Shown here: piece after piece, positions 1-10,621 of the stretch
Layout: each line of letters opens with the position of its first letter
Position numbering within the stretch: position 1 is the stretch's first letter
NCBI GenBank assembly: GCA_006535965.1
Contig: QEAR01000004.1
Coordinates: 62,001 to 126,000, forward strand
Direction: 5' to 3'
From: Spizellomyces sp. 'palustris'
Taxonomy: Eukaryota > Chytridiomycota > Chytridiomycetes > Spizellomycetales > Spizellomycetaceae
DNA length: 64,000 nt
Position numbers and translations under genes: made by a program
The notes under the pieces: generated by a model
Seen by the model: the letters and a program-made list of their open reading frames with translations, nothing else
Databases searched by the model: none
What the model was told of the DNA's origin: nothing

Positions 1-2059
1 TGCTTACACCGCTGTTTAATTCGCTTCAAAATTTGGATTCAATGGAGAGTGGTTGGTATCCAGTGTCACGACCGTCTTTCGTACCTGTCATTGTTAGCTT
101 CGCATACTGATCTCGATTGATCTAACAGCGTTGCAAGTGGCTGTGGAGACTGATGCCGCCGAGTTCATCAACGAGATTTCTGTTCAACAATGCGTGGAGG
201 TAAATGAATACTTGCTCTTCATTCTCAAACAATTATTCGACTGATCCACCACCATTCCAGTATCTTTGGAGAGGAATCATAATACCGCAACCTCGTATGT
301 ACTGTCTATTCACTTGAGCGCGCACCATTCCATGCTAGACGTGAACTCTTGGCTTTCTCTCAGAGGGTGTTCAAGATGAAGACCGCGCCAATAACGATGG
401 GTACGTCCAAGTTTATACGTGGCCGTCGCAAGTCAAAATGGGATGGGCAGCCTTGCCCGAAGGCCGCCTTCGCGTGCCAATGTACCAATACGCTGCAGAA
501 ACGCTCTTCAACTTCTTTTTGTTGGCCGTATTCTCGTTTGTCGTTAATTATCGAACACCCGAACCCAATGGCATGGAGATTTTGATGTACCTTCTCGTGG
601 TGTCATTTGCAATCGCGGAAGTGAAACAGTTTTGGAATCAAGGATCTGCGTTTTATTTCTTGACCCTTGTGAGTACGTCTGTATTTTGCGTTGAAGGTCT
701 TCATTTACCTGACACGGCAGATTTCCGAAGTTCAATTGCAATGATATGATCAGCATTGTTCTCTTTACTCTCGCGTTCACATTTCGCATGATTGGTTACT
801 ATCAAGGTAATAAAGAGACACTCTCCGGTCCAAACGACACATCATATGATTTGCTGGCGTGCAATGCAGTCTTCTTGTGGACACGAGGTATAAACGTATT
901 GGCAGGGTACGTTACCGTTTTGCGAGAGGGCTCGAGAGTTATTTTGGGCCACACACGCCGTTCTTATACTTCCTTAAGGTTCCGATACTTTGGCGAAATG
1001 GTAGTCATTATTCGCTCCATGCTCCGCGATGCGGCATTATTCTTTGTTATGTTCTTTTTCGTGCTCGTTGGATTCGTACAGGTATGCGGATAGGGGTCTC
1101 TCCTTTAGCGTTCTTGGGAGAGGATGATAAGTATCTGCGGTTCAAGGCCTTTGCAGGTCTTGCGCGAGCTCAGCCGTCCGAAAGCCCTGGTTTTCTCAAG
1201 GGACTGTATATGCTCGCTAAAGCATTTTTGCAGTAGGTTCGCGGTCTTAAATTGGCTGTTTTCTGTACCATGCTTGATATCTCGTGTTGCCTTACCCTAG
1301 AGCACCGGATTTCGGTGACGCCGAACAGATGCACGACGTTTTAGGGGCCCCTCTTTTAGTCTTCTTTCAGATTCTGGCTACCGTTATCATGTTGAACATG
1401 CGTGAGTACCTATATATCGTAACCAGCAACGTCAAACGGGAGACTAACGACTATTCTATAGTCATTGCATTTTTTAACCAGAGTTACAGCAACGTCGTGG
1501 AGGCAGCGACTCAGCAACACGTAGTGCAATTTACGCTGAAGGTGCGTTCATGTCCCATAAGCGCAAGGCATATGAGCTCCCATGCTGATTATAACGTCCA
1601 TGCAAGGTGCTTGGTTTCTATCTGCTCCCGACGCAGTACCCCTTTGTCCCTCCCACCAACCTTGTCGAAGTGACCTTGCTCCCTCTACCGCGTCTTATTT
1701 TACCCCGACGTGCATACCTAAAATACCACCAATGGATTTGGATCGTTGCCGCTTTCCCAATCAATGCCGTCATTGCCGCGGCAGAACACTTCCTCCCGGA
1801 TCAAACGGCAGCAAACTGGAATTTAGAAGAGGACCAAGAAAAAGAGGAAGAGGAAACTGAAGCGGAAGATCGGCAGTTTTACCACCGGTCTCAAGTGGCA
1901 AAGAAGAGCAACGAGGAGCGCAGTGTGGAAGAGCCATCGATACCCGATCATAGCGACAGTCGAGCACCAGATGAAGGGTTGGAAGAAACGCTGAAGTTTC
2001 TGGTTGGGGAAGTGAAGGCATTAAGAGAAAAGATTGATGAGCTCAAGTTCAATGATTGA
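1..2059 (+). CDS. TRP-type cation channel, 5' end outside window
   Basis: Multi-exon gene whose start lies before base 1. Joining exons by frame gives an N-terminal cytoplasmic part (motif EYLWRGIIIPQPR), several membrane segments, a pore-proximal GFVQAFAGLARAQ, then PDFGDAEQMHDVLG and the S6-like helix MLNMLIAFFNQSYSNVVEA, which is the hallmark of TRP channels. The last exon ends in an acidic stretch and a short coiled coil (LVGEVKALREKIDEL). Introns I can place are about 669-730, 1082-1146, the one before 1303, and about 1401-1461. The family conducts Ca2+ and other cations across vacuolar or plasma membranes (fungal relative: Yvc1). I infer the same here; which membrane is unknown. The family is clear; exon edges before base 420 are tentative. 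Confidence 0.8.
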
Positions 2060-2234
2060 GCTAGTGTTACATGGGGTACTAAGTTCGATATGAGGGCATT
2101 ACACAGGACGTACTAGTAGGACAATAGCTGTATCCGTATCATCTTATCTAGATAGATGTAATCTGGGGATATATACAGGGACCTACATACAGAAGATTTG
2201 TACAAGAATATTAAACATTCATCTCTATCGGCAA

Positions 2235-3086
2235 CTAGTCCTCTTTGTAGATCATTTTGATGGTCATCCCACCGTCCACTACAAAGTTCTGCCCGGTAAT
2301 AAATCCTTCCGAATCCTCCACAAGAAACCTTACCATCTTTGCCACATCCTCAGAGGTTCCAACTCTTCCTGCAGGGTGCTGTTTGTGATCCTCCTCACTC
2401 AACTCTGGGGGTGCTGGGATATCCTTCACATTGCCGTTTGCTCGCAAGACGTCCGTCACCTCCTTCGTCTGCAAGTCTTTCGTGTCAATCCACCCTGGAG
2501 ACACAGCGTTGACTCTTACACCATCCTTACCCAAGCTAACTGCCAATGACCTCGTTAAACCCAATAAGCCGGCCTTACTTGCCGCGTAACCCTCGTTATT
2601 CGGCTCGCTCATCAATGCCCGCGTTGAAGCAATGTTGACAATGCAACCACGAGATGCGCGGAGATGCTTGGCTGCGTAGTGACAAAGGAGATATGTACCC
2701 ACCAAGTTTACATGCAAAAACCGTGTAAAATGCTCAGCCGGGACGGCATCAAAGGGAATGTTCGGGTCCTGGCCAATCCACGGGGACGAAATGCCAGCAT
2801 TATTTATCAACGCATCGATTCCCTTAAATTTCTCTATGCTCTTTCCGACAAGGTCCGACACGGATGCCTCGTTGGCTACGTCGCAATACTGGAAAAGAGC
2901 ATGAGATTCGAGAGTTTCTGGTGGGATTGAGGCCTGATGCGCCAGGATCGCACGTAATGTCTGGAGGGATTGGGAGTCGGAATCGGCGAGAGTCACATAA
3001 TATCCCCGGGACAGAAAGTGTGAGGCCATGTGTCGCCCTATTCCATTTGCAGCGCCCGTTATCAGGATACGTTTCATTGAGGACAT
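2235..3086 (-). CDS. Short-chain dehydrogenase/reductase (classical SDR)
   Basis: Intronless 283-aa protein. It has the Rossmann cofactor motif TGAANGIG near residue 10, the structural NNAG motif, the active-site YAASK with an upstream IVNIAST serine strand, the PGWIDT loop, and the usual C-terminal GQNFVVDGGMT. Length matches classical NAD(P)-dependent SDRs of about 250-280 aa. The frame stays open upstream to 3380, but that extension is low-complexity and lies in the promoter shared with the divergent HP1 gene. I therefore start at the ATG at 3084-3086, directly before KRILITGA. Substrate cannot be told; the bacterial-like sequence resembles gluconate/3-oxoacyl reductase types. It faces HP1 head to head across about 350 bp. 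Confidence 0.88.
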   Translation of the reverse strand: MSSMKRILITGAANGIGRHMASHFLSRGYYVTLADSDSQSLQTLRAILAHQASIPPETLESHALFQYCDVANEASVSDLVGKSIEKFKGIDALINNAGISSPWIGQDPNIPFDAVPAEHFTRFLHVNLVGTYLLCHYAAKHLRASRGCIVNIASTRALMSEPNNEGYAASKAGLLGLTRSLAVSLGKDGVRVNAVSPGWIDTKDLQTKEVTDVLRANGNVKDIPAPPELSEEDHKQHPAGRVGTSEDVAKMVRFLVEDSEGFITGQNFVVDGGMTIKMIYKED

Positions 3087-3438
3087 GGTTGCAGTACGTC
3101 GTGGATGCGAGTCCGGGAAGATCGTTCTGGAGGACAGGCTGCCTGCTCTTACGTCACGTGTCGTGCTGCGAAGCGGACAGCTTTCGGACAGGGTTCGTTC
3201 TGGTGTGTGGTTCTCGGCAGGCCATTGCACGTAGGAGGGGAACTTGCTGACGGTATGTAATGTCTTCGTCGTCGTTGTATGTGAGGATATACTCTTTGCG
3301 GTGAGGTTCGAAGAGTCCCACCCTCCGAAAGACATCGTGACCAAATGACCTGGGATGATCTTGTCCGCGATACTAACCATGATCTCCCAATGTCTTCCAT
3401 ATGTCCCACAGCCACCGAATAGGAGATAACTCTGCTAA
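3087..3438. promoter_or_regulatory. Divergent promoter between SDR and HP1 genes
   Basis: About 350 bp separate the two start codons, so both promoters must lie here. A TCACGTG E-box-like word is visible near 3153. No other gene is supported. The minus frame is open across it, but its composition (Ser/Thr/His-rich, no motif) does not look like protein. Confidence 0.5.
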
Positions 3439-4581
3439 ATGGTGAAATCCAAAGGGAAAGCCGTCTTGGAACGAAACTCTCCCCCGGAGGAAGAAAGCGA
3501 TGAGGAACCAGAAACGTATGAAGTGGAGAGAATCGATGGTTATCGGTGTCTTAGAGTACGCCCCCAGGGTCCATCCGATCTGTCAGACTCTTGCCGAAGA
3601 AGACTGATTTTTCAACTTTTCCAGGGAGTGGAGCAATATCGGATCAAATGGGAAGGATATCCCGAGGAAGACAACACCTGGGAACCCGTGGAAAACATCC
3701 ATGCGACCGATCTAATCCAAGAGTACTGGAAGTCGCAAGCTAATCAAGGACTGACTAAGACGGGTACAGTTGCACGATCGCAAATTGCCGCTGCAAAAGC
3801 TGCGGCTCAAGCTGGGAAAGTTAGTAATGACAATGAGGCAGAGGACCCTGTTCCAAAGCTGGTAAGGGCTTCTATGAGAGGGATTTATGGCGGCCCGAAG
3901 GTATACTGAAATTGACCTGCTCTCTTAGACAAAACGGAAGCCTCTTCGGACGACCGCGGAGGCCGACGATCCAAAAGGAAAGAGGCCCAAATACGAACTT
4001 AACGGAGAGTCGGGATTGGTCCCCGCGAAAGACGAAGATGAGGACGACAGTAAGTGCCGTGTGCCCCACTTGGCCGCGACAGCGAATGCAGACATCAACG
4101 AATAGAATGTATTATATTAGTGCGCGTTTATGACCAAGAGGTCGAACTTGACCCAGAAATTGCGGACGCGGAGTCATGGGAAGACTTAGTCGCTGAGGTC
4201 GAAACTATCGAACAAGGACACACAGAGTCCGAATTGGTTGTGTTTATCTTATGGAAAGACGGGAGAAGAAGTATGCACTCGTCGATCGTTGCAAACAAAA
4301 AGTGTCCCCAGGCGGTGAGTATGCCGGAGCAACCTCCACCGCAAGGAAATACTAAACCTGACTTTGGTTACCAGATGATATCCTTTTACGAGTCACATAT
4401 CCGATTCAGACGACCAGAGGACGGCGATGAAGAACAAAAAGCTGCTGTCTCCTCATCGGAAGAGAAGTCTGAGGGCGATGCGGGCGCGGGCAGTAGTGAG
4501 GCGATCATTAGCGACTTCAATGATGGCGAGGACGTAGTCGAAGAGACACCAGAAGATTTTGATGAGGAGAGATTGGAATAA
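3439..4581 (+). CDS. HP1-family heterochromatin protein (chromo + chromoshadow)
   Basis: Five exons by frame: 3439-3555, 3625-3861, 3929-4049, 4121-4314, 4375-4581, giving about 291 aa. The chromodomain starts at TYEVERI and continues after intron 1 with YRIKWEGYPEEDNTWEP, so the aromatic-cage positions (Y, W, and the residue after NTW) are present. A basic/acidic hinge follows. The chromoshadow domain runs from SWEDLVAEVETIE through FILWKDGRRSMH and KCPQA to ISFYESHIRF; such domains dimerise and bind PxVxL partners. The tail is acidic. Family role: binds H3K9-methylated nucleosomes and keeps heterochromatin silent, in the nucleus. Introns 1 (69 nt) and 4 (60 nt) are in frame and stop-free, so unspliced messages would still be translated. 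Confidence 0.93.
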
Positions 4582-4864
4582 TGCCACGGAAATTTTGGAA
4601 ATTGCCAGGTAGCATAGTCTTAGGTTAGAAGCGACGCAGTCTAGTTTTGTGTATTTAGCAGAAACTGCCGGGTTTTGAAAACTCAAGCGGTCACACGTGG
4701 CACTTGTCCTCAGTGCGTTTTGTGGTCGCGTCAGATATTGAGGTCAAGCTATACAGGTTGTATTGGATGTACAGGTTTCTTAACTCAACGCCGGTACCAG
4801 AAACTGATAAATTGTCTATGTACATCAATCCATTTATTCATCAAGAAAGTCAATGAAGAGACGA

Positions 4865-6396
4865 TCATTCGCTCTTGGGTGGGTTATTCCATGAGAGATA
4901 GCTTTCGTCACCCAATTTCCTACCGCGCCATATCCGTTAGCTGGACAATTTATAGCGATAAAAGGAGCAGGGCAACCTCACCTGACTCTGACGACAAACA
5001 CCAAGAACGCCGCTAGGGCCGCCAACCCACCGACAACAAGGTATGCAATTCCAGCAAATCCACCTCTAGATCCCAAGGGACCCAGAGTAGATACAACGAA
5101 CGACTTGGTCCCATCAAACCTCTTTACCTCAAATGAATCAATAATATCAACTTGCCACACTCCACGATCTAATGCACTTTCGTAGTTCCGCCCCCAGAGT
5201 TTCCGGAACGTTGGGAACCCGGCCTTACGCATCCAGACTTGAAATCTTTCCCATGTTTTTACGTCAGGGTAATTACTTGTATTATACCCATTTTTGTAGG
5301 CGGGAAATGCACTTCGCCAGGCAGGAGGTGGGATAACATTTGTGGGAACATCAGAGGCAAGGGATGGGGTTGTAAACCATGAACTAGGGTTGTATAGCGA
5401 TTTATCTTCTTCCCACGCAATGTTGCGCTCAGAAAAGATGTATGTTGCAACGGGACACGATGGGGTATTTGGAGTACTGATACAGGTAAGTGCAGAAATG
5501 TCGTCTAATGAAGAATGATATGTGAGATACGTAAACTACTTCATAAAGCCAGCGACTACAAACATACCAGAAAACATTGAATTAGCGACCAATCCGCATG
5601 GATAATACTGTGCACCCCATGTCGCATTCTTGATCACTTCAGCTCTATCCACTACAGCTGTCCGGCAATCCGGGTTCATGTCGGCCATATTCCCTGACCC
5701 ACTCCACGAGTTCTCCTGCCGGGCCCTGTCACAATTCGCATAGCGCAACCAGGAGCAGTCACCCGTGATGTCTTTGGCATCCATGAAGAGCTTGCCATTA
5801 AGTTGATCCGCGGAGACGGATTTAGTGTACAGTCGGTGATTTTGATAAAAGTTCGTGAGACGCACGTAAAGGAAAACCGGAGGTGGCAACGACCACGTAA
5901 GGTTCAGTTGGAGGCTGCACTTTCTCGTCGTCGGGTCGTATTGCCATGCACTAATGTGTTGGTATTTGGACCCTTGTGGCGGAGGAGCAAGTGTGGAGGT
6001 AGCCAAGTCTGAGCATTCTGTATAATCGAAAATAACTTCACCGACTTGCGATTCTGTGTGGTATATCCAGGCACCAATTGGAATGAAGATGAGCGCTGTC
6101 ACAATCAAGGGAATTGCGACAAGTGTTGGAGTGAGAATGGGAAACCAGGCAGGAAGACGTTGTTGCTTCCATGGCTTGTCTAGAAGAGTATTCTTGCATA
6201 GTCAGTTACAAGCGAATAGAGCGCTAGGATAACGAAAGTGACCACCTTTCTTATTCTTTTTCGTTGGCTGGGTGCTTGGGGTTGACGATGGGTTTGACTG
6301 CGACGCCGATCGGGATACAAGCTCATAGTCTTGAGATTCTGCAGGGGTTGTAATGCGGGATGCTGCAGTATTCCTATGCCGAGATTGCGATGTCAT
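4865..6396 (-). CDS. CDC50/LEM3-family P4-ATPase (flippase) beta subunit
   Basis: Four exons: 6396-6246, 6179-5568, 5504-4982 and 4919-4865, about 446 aa. After a Ser/Thr-rich cytoplasmic N-terminus comes DKPWKQQRLPAWFPILTPT, the family signature, then TM1. The lumenal domain has paired cysteines and N-glycosylation sites (NLTW, NATW), with PCGLVANSMFSDD and FPTFRKLWGRNYE. TM2 follows GGFAGIAYLVVGG. The last exon supplies the conserved tail RKLGDESYLSWN; I found it by splicing 4982 to 4919 (intron 4920-4981). Without that intron the protein would stop nine residues earlier. Start is the ATG at 6394-6396. Family role: chaperone and partner of phospholipid flippases in ER/Golgi/plasma membrane. 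Confidence 0.93.
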
Positions 6397-7254
6397 GATG
6401 GCCAATTCGTGGTGGTTGCATTGACCACCTCGGCTGTGTTAATCGGACCCGTCGGCATTAACGTTTGTCCACGTGCCTTAAAAGGTGGTACAACACCGTC
6501 TACTTACGTAAAGAACTCCGCAAGCTTGTTGCATTCCTCCGTATCAGTGTTGGGTTCTACTTAAAAAATGGAATTTGGAAAACAGGAAAACTTCTCTACA
6601 AAAACATTTGAGACCTTTGGCAATATGTATACTGTATATTATCGTGCTCCTCCCAACAATCTCATTTATTGATAACAGACGTATAATCGGCAGAAGCTTC
6701 TGAAGGTAACGCTGGCTTTCTGCGCATAACGCTGGGCATGAATTACTTTAGGTCGGTAATGATTTACTAAATCTTCTCGTCTTGGATGTGTGCTCCTTCA
6801 TCATCGCGCAGAGAAATGTCCCTTTGCGGGGACTTTTGGGTGAGAATGATCATGTTGTCGTCGGGAGAATTTGGTCATCGGTGAAAGGCCGTCAAAGAAA
6901 ACTGCCTTAGGGTTAGATACCGACACCGTCCTTTGTGATTTCTTCGAGGCAAACCATTCTGTTCTGTGGCCTGGTAGGGTATGAAACGAGGATCCGGATA
7001 TGGACGGTCGGGAGTGTCGATGATACTTACGTAATTAACAGACCACGTGTCCATATGCTTATGTAATTGTGTAATTTGTCGGAGTCCAGCACCTGGAGGG
7101 CCTCTGTTCTTCCACGTCGGTAAACTTAGCTTTTGAAAATGAAAACAAGATGTACAATCAGCTGGCAATACCACCACCTGCACCCTTGGGCCTGTACTTT
7201 TATATTCATATAATATATAATATATATGTTAATATACATGGTTGGTTACCTCCA
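6397..7254. other. Gene-poor stretch upstream of CDC50 gene
   Basis: The first few hundred bases should hold the CDC50 promoter. Beyond that I see only short, motif-free open frames on both strands and an AT-rich microsatellite-like run near 7200-7240. Nothing here is a gene I can support. Confidence 0.4.
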
Positions 7255-7387
7255 GGTCACCCAGATACCAGCATTGATGACAGTAAGTCTATCTTGTCAT
7301 TGTCCAAAAGTTTGACTCTAACGTGGCGCTATCCTAACATCAATGTGTTACAGGAGACTACGCATTAGTTGAGCTAGGTGGCCAATT
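7255..7387 (+). repeat. Inverted repeat, arm A
   Basis: About 133 bp that recurs in reverse complement at 8452-8589. Both arms share a core starting ACAGTAAGTCTATCTTGTCA with only two changes in the first 45 bases, then diverge by small indels, and meet again at GAGCTAGGTGGCCAATT. The core opens with a perfect splice donor (GTAAGT) and arm A has an acceptor (TTACAG) 73 nt after it, so the pair may be copies of an exon-intron-exon fragment of an unidentified gene. Confidence 0.6.
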
Positions 7388-8451
7388 GATGACAGAGGAG
7401 TAGTCCTCCCCTCATGAAATATCTGAAAAGGGTCCCCGCCAAAAATTATGGTCCGTTATTAGATAAAAAAGGTGCTCTTGACTGTATATCTATCCATTAA
7501 CGGGTTTGACGACCGCATGGCTGGGGTGGCTGTAAACGCTAAATATTGGAAAAAACCATCAGGTTAACAAGCTGGTCAACATGTCTGGTGAATATCTTTC
7601 AGGCAAGTGCATTTGTATAACTCACAAGAATGCTTCTGCCGATATGGATGCGGATATGGAGGATCAGGGTAAATGCAAGTTAAGTAAAGTTGCGGAGGAT
7701 GGCTCTCAACCGCAGTCTACTGCTTCCTGCATTGTTTTTGTTCCTTACTTCGAGCGCAAATGAACATGCACACCGGGGGTAACTGGCAACTGAAGAACGT
7801 TTAGATTCACGGATCATTTCCCCGTACATGAGGATCCCATTTTAAAAGTTTGCACGAACGATGTATGTGCCGTGCGAAACTAATATTGATCTATCAAGGG
7901 CCCGCGCCTTTTTAAACCCATTGTTATCTTTTTTTTTTCTTTTTGAGAAATGAGGACATGATCAAGGCGTTGGATGTTAGTCGAACTGTAGTTAACGTTG
8001 CTGGTTTCACGGTGTTGTGAAGTGTAGGCGGATCCGAAAACGTCCTAGTTGGTTGTGGTGTTTCTTTAGGACTCTCCGTTGCATTTCCAACAAACTTATC
8101 ATTATTGAACAGTAAAAGTATATATAGATATTAGAAAATCTCATTTTAATTTCATCCTTTTGAAAAACCAACACAGTTAGTAAAGGCTACATTGTTATAC
8201 ACAAATTTACGGAAACATACAGGATTGAATAGGCCCAAGGAATAGATTACAGGATACCCAAAAGCGCCGTATCCCATAGTGCATCCATTGCAGCCGATGG
8301 TCGAAGCGCAGAATGGTGACTATCTCTAACACATCCGCGAAAGTACCCCACACGCACACCCCAGAATACTGCAAAATAATAGTGTTATGACTACACCCTG
8401 AATCGTTCTGTTCGCCAAAATCATATAGTTTAGTTTGTCACCTGGCTATTT
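7388..8451. other. Spacer between the inverted repeat arms
   Basis: Holds one 60-codon ATG frame (7581-7763, Cys/Asp-rich, no recognised motif) and otherwise stop-rich, AT-rich sequence including a poly-T run near 7930. No transposase-like protein, terminal repeat or target-site duplication is visible. Confidence 0.35.
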
Positions 8452-8589
8452 AATTGGCCACCTAGCTCAACCAAAGCACGGCGCAATCTCCTATAACATG
8501 TTGCTGTAAAGAGAGCGCCACATTAGAGTCGAACTTTTGGACAATGACAAGATAGACTTACTGTCGGCAATGCCAGTATCTGGGTGACC
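8452..8589 (-). repeat. Inverted repeat, arm B
   Basis: Reverse-complement partner of 7255-7387 (138 bp). In its own orientation it is preceded by an open frame (8590-8709) containing TLRTVDWFGSISLISS, which resembles a loop-plus-helix segment of fungal MFS transporters; that resemblance is weak and I do not name the family with confidence. Coding continuity is lost around the repeat, so a gene relic is more likely than a working gene. Confidence 0.5.
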
Positions 8590-8984
8590 CACAATGGTCG
8601 AAGAGATGAGACTGATGGATCCGAACCAGTCGACAGTCCTGAGGGTCAGGGGTTTCGACTTTTCCTTGTGGTTTGTGGAAGCCCTGCGCAATCCGACAAA
8701 TAATAACATTATTTTCGTTCCGAGAGCGGTACGCCGCCGCCGTGCGGTTCATGCATACGTTATAAGCAACTGAACCTCGTACTAATAGGGGGTAGTACTA
8801 GTATTCTAGCTTCGTAGGCGGACCGGAATCAAGCAAACTTGATCTATCACGTTTTTCACCTACTATAATGGCATGTCTCCGCCTCACTTTCCCACTCTTT
8901 GGCCAGTTCCACTATTGCGAGCATCGGACAAGCCTGGAACGCGGACTTGATGATGCAAGTGGACACTTGCCACTTTTTTGAACG

Positions 8985-9235
8985 CATGTTCCACCGTCGT
9001 GGACAAAAACGTCGACCATCCAGTCTTCGATACGGAACAGTGGAGCAGTGAGAAACTCCGGGCCTTCGCTGCTAATGTCGCGGTTTGCGGATGCTAGTTT
9101 CGCGGGCAGGTTATTTGGCGCTCGTACAGAAATTCAATTCAGATGACGAGGCCAGTGCCAGGGATCGACAATCCCTCGCAGACTTGTTAAATGCCATGCT
9201 GAAAGCCAAGGAGAAGCTTGTGGATCTTCGAAACA
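8985..9235 (+). pseudogene. Remnant of an unidentified protein-coding gene
   Basis: Two adjoining frames read like real protein. The first contains NVDHPVFDTEQWSSEKLRAF and ends at a stop near 9092. The second, in another frame, contains ALVQKFNSDDEASARDR followed by SLADLLNAMLKAKEKLVDL, a typical amphipathic helix, and stops near 9234. They would fit one protein if separated by a frameshift or a missed intron. No start codon or family is recognised. I call it a remnant because the flanks are stop-rich. Confidence 0.35.
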
Positions 9236-10387
9236 ATGAAAGATAGCTGTGCCTACAACGCTCAGAAGGAATTGAACCATATAATCAGTACCCAGGAAGT
9301 CACTGGCCAAGAATGCAAATCTATAAACGAGCACAAAGTAAACCAAGGCATTAGGCATGGTGACCACACACTGACCACAGGGGCTGCCCAAATGTATATG
9401 GCTCAGGTTCCATACTCCCAAGCGGTGGTCATTTTATCGATTTGGAGCCAAAAACGCCAAAACGCCATCACCCCAGGCATCCAACCACGACCGAGGCGCG
9501 ATCGAAAACCAGCGCCCGTGGAATCAAAACCTTGCCAGCCTGTTCCGGCTGATCTCCTTGGCGGCCAGCAGCACAACCTAGTTCCCAGTGATAAGGTGAC
9601 CCCCAGATGCGACAGTTCAGTGACCAGGGGATTGCAGTTCATCAAGGACCCCTACATGAACGAACCATCCTGGCATCACTCAGAACTGATCCGGCCTGGG
9701 CAGTCATTTTATCGTTGCTTCCAAAGTTGGACAGTCAACGCCAAACCCTCAGGCATCCCTCGCACCCCGTACGCAATGTAGAGTGGATTCACAACCCGCC
9801 AGAACCAAGGTTCTGATAGTAGCTAGGCGTGCTCTGCTGCAGTTTGTCCCTAGATGTATCCTTGCTCACCTTCCATCTTCCGAACGTTCATGTTCACCGG
9901 GGGGCAGGTTTCTAGGCCATCTTGGCGCGATGGGTCGGTCGCGTTGCCTGTCCAAACTGACCTTCCTGGGAACAATGTGTAGTAACTTCATTATCATGAC
10001 ACTTTTTATTGTTGGCGGAGGTGGCATGCTCCAAACTTCCTCGACAGCGGATATCTCCCATCTGCCAATCTTGCATGATCAGAAAATGTTTAGATCCGAC
10101 ATTTTAGCTCTAGCGGAATAGCAGCTCCAGAAGATTCTAAAATTTTGGAAAGTCTCCAGATCGCAGGACAACCATTCCTAAAGAAGGAGCCGGAGGAAAA
10201 GAGAGTGCAGGTATATATTTGGGTGCGGCCATCATCATCTTATAACTGGCTCTCATAGTGCTCTACGTCCGTCACAGGCAAGAGCCGCGAAACAGACCAT
10301 CATTCAGGATGATTCCATCCTTACCTCGCTCGAAACACGAGCCATGATACCTTACGCCTAAAGAAGTAGCAGAAGCCTTCCCTGTAT
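9236..10387. other. Low-coding, partly duplicated stretch
   Basis: Contains a 187-codon plus frame (9218-9781) without any recognised motif and with a non-ATG start. Two diverged copies of a roughly 55-bp block beginning TCATTTTATCG and ending CAGGCATCC lie at 9428-9482 and 9698-9758. Around 10220-10340 a short hydrophobic run followed by VLYVRHRQEPRNRPS looks like a membrane helix with a stop-transfer end, but it is interrupted by a stop. This may be decayed coding sequence. Confidence 0.3.
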
Positions 10388-10621
10388 TGGGAAAATCCCG
10401 AAAGTCACCTGCCATCATTATCGGCAGGCAACAGTGTCAATGGTGGCCGAGCTGACTATATCGGTTACGTCGACTCTGGGAAACCCATCCGTCACACCAG
10501 TCCCTGCCCAGACAATGACAGGTTCGCCGAGTCAGTCTCCCAGATCTGCCTCGATGACATACTGTATCTCAACATTGCGCAACACCGACAATTTCCCTGG
10601 GATCCTCTTGACGAGGAATGA
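10388..10621 (+). pseudogene. Orphan C-terminal coding fragment
   Basis: A 77-codon open frame without ATG that ends in TGA at 10619-10621. Its composition is protein-like (RADYIGYVDSGKPIRH, then CPDNDRFAESVSQICLDDI, then FPWDPLDEE). The frame is closed just upstream. It could be the last exon of the same lost gene as the membrane-helix remnant about 100 bp before it. No family recognised. Confidence 0.3.

Noticed and set aside
3087-3380. N-terminal extension of the short-chain dehydrogenase
   Set aside because: The frame is open for 98 more codons but is low-complexity, has no targeting signal, and would fill the promoter shared with HP1; classical SDRs start right before the TGxxxGIG strand.
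9218-9781. 187-codon open frame on plus
   Set aside because: Starts at a non-ATG codon, has no recognised motif, and contains duplicated non-coding blocks.
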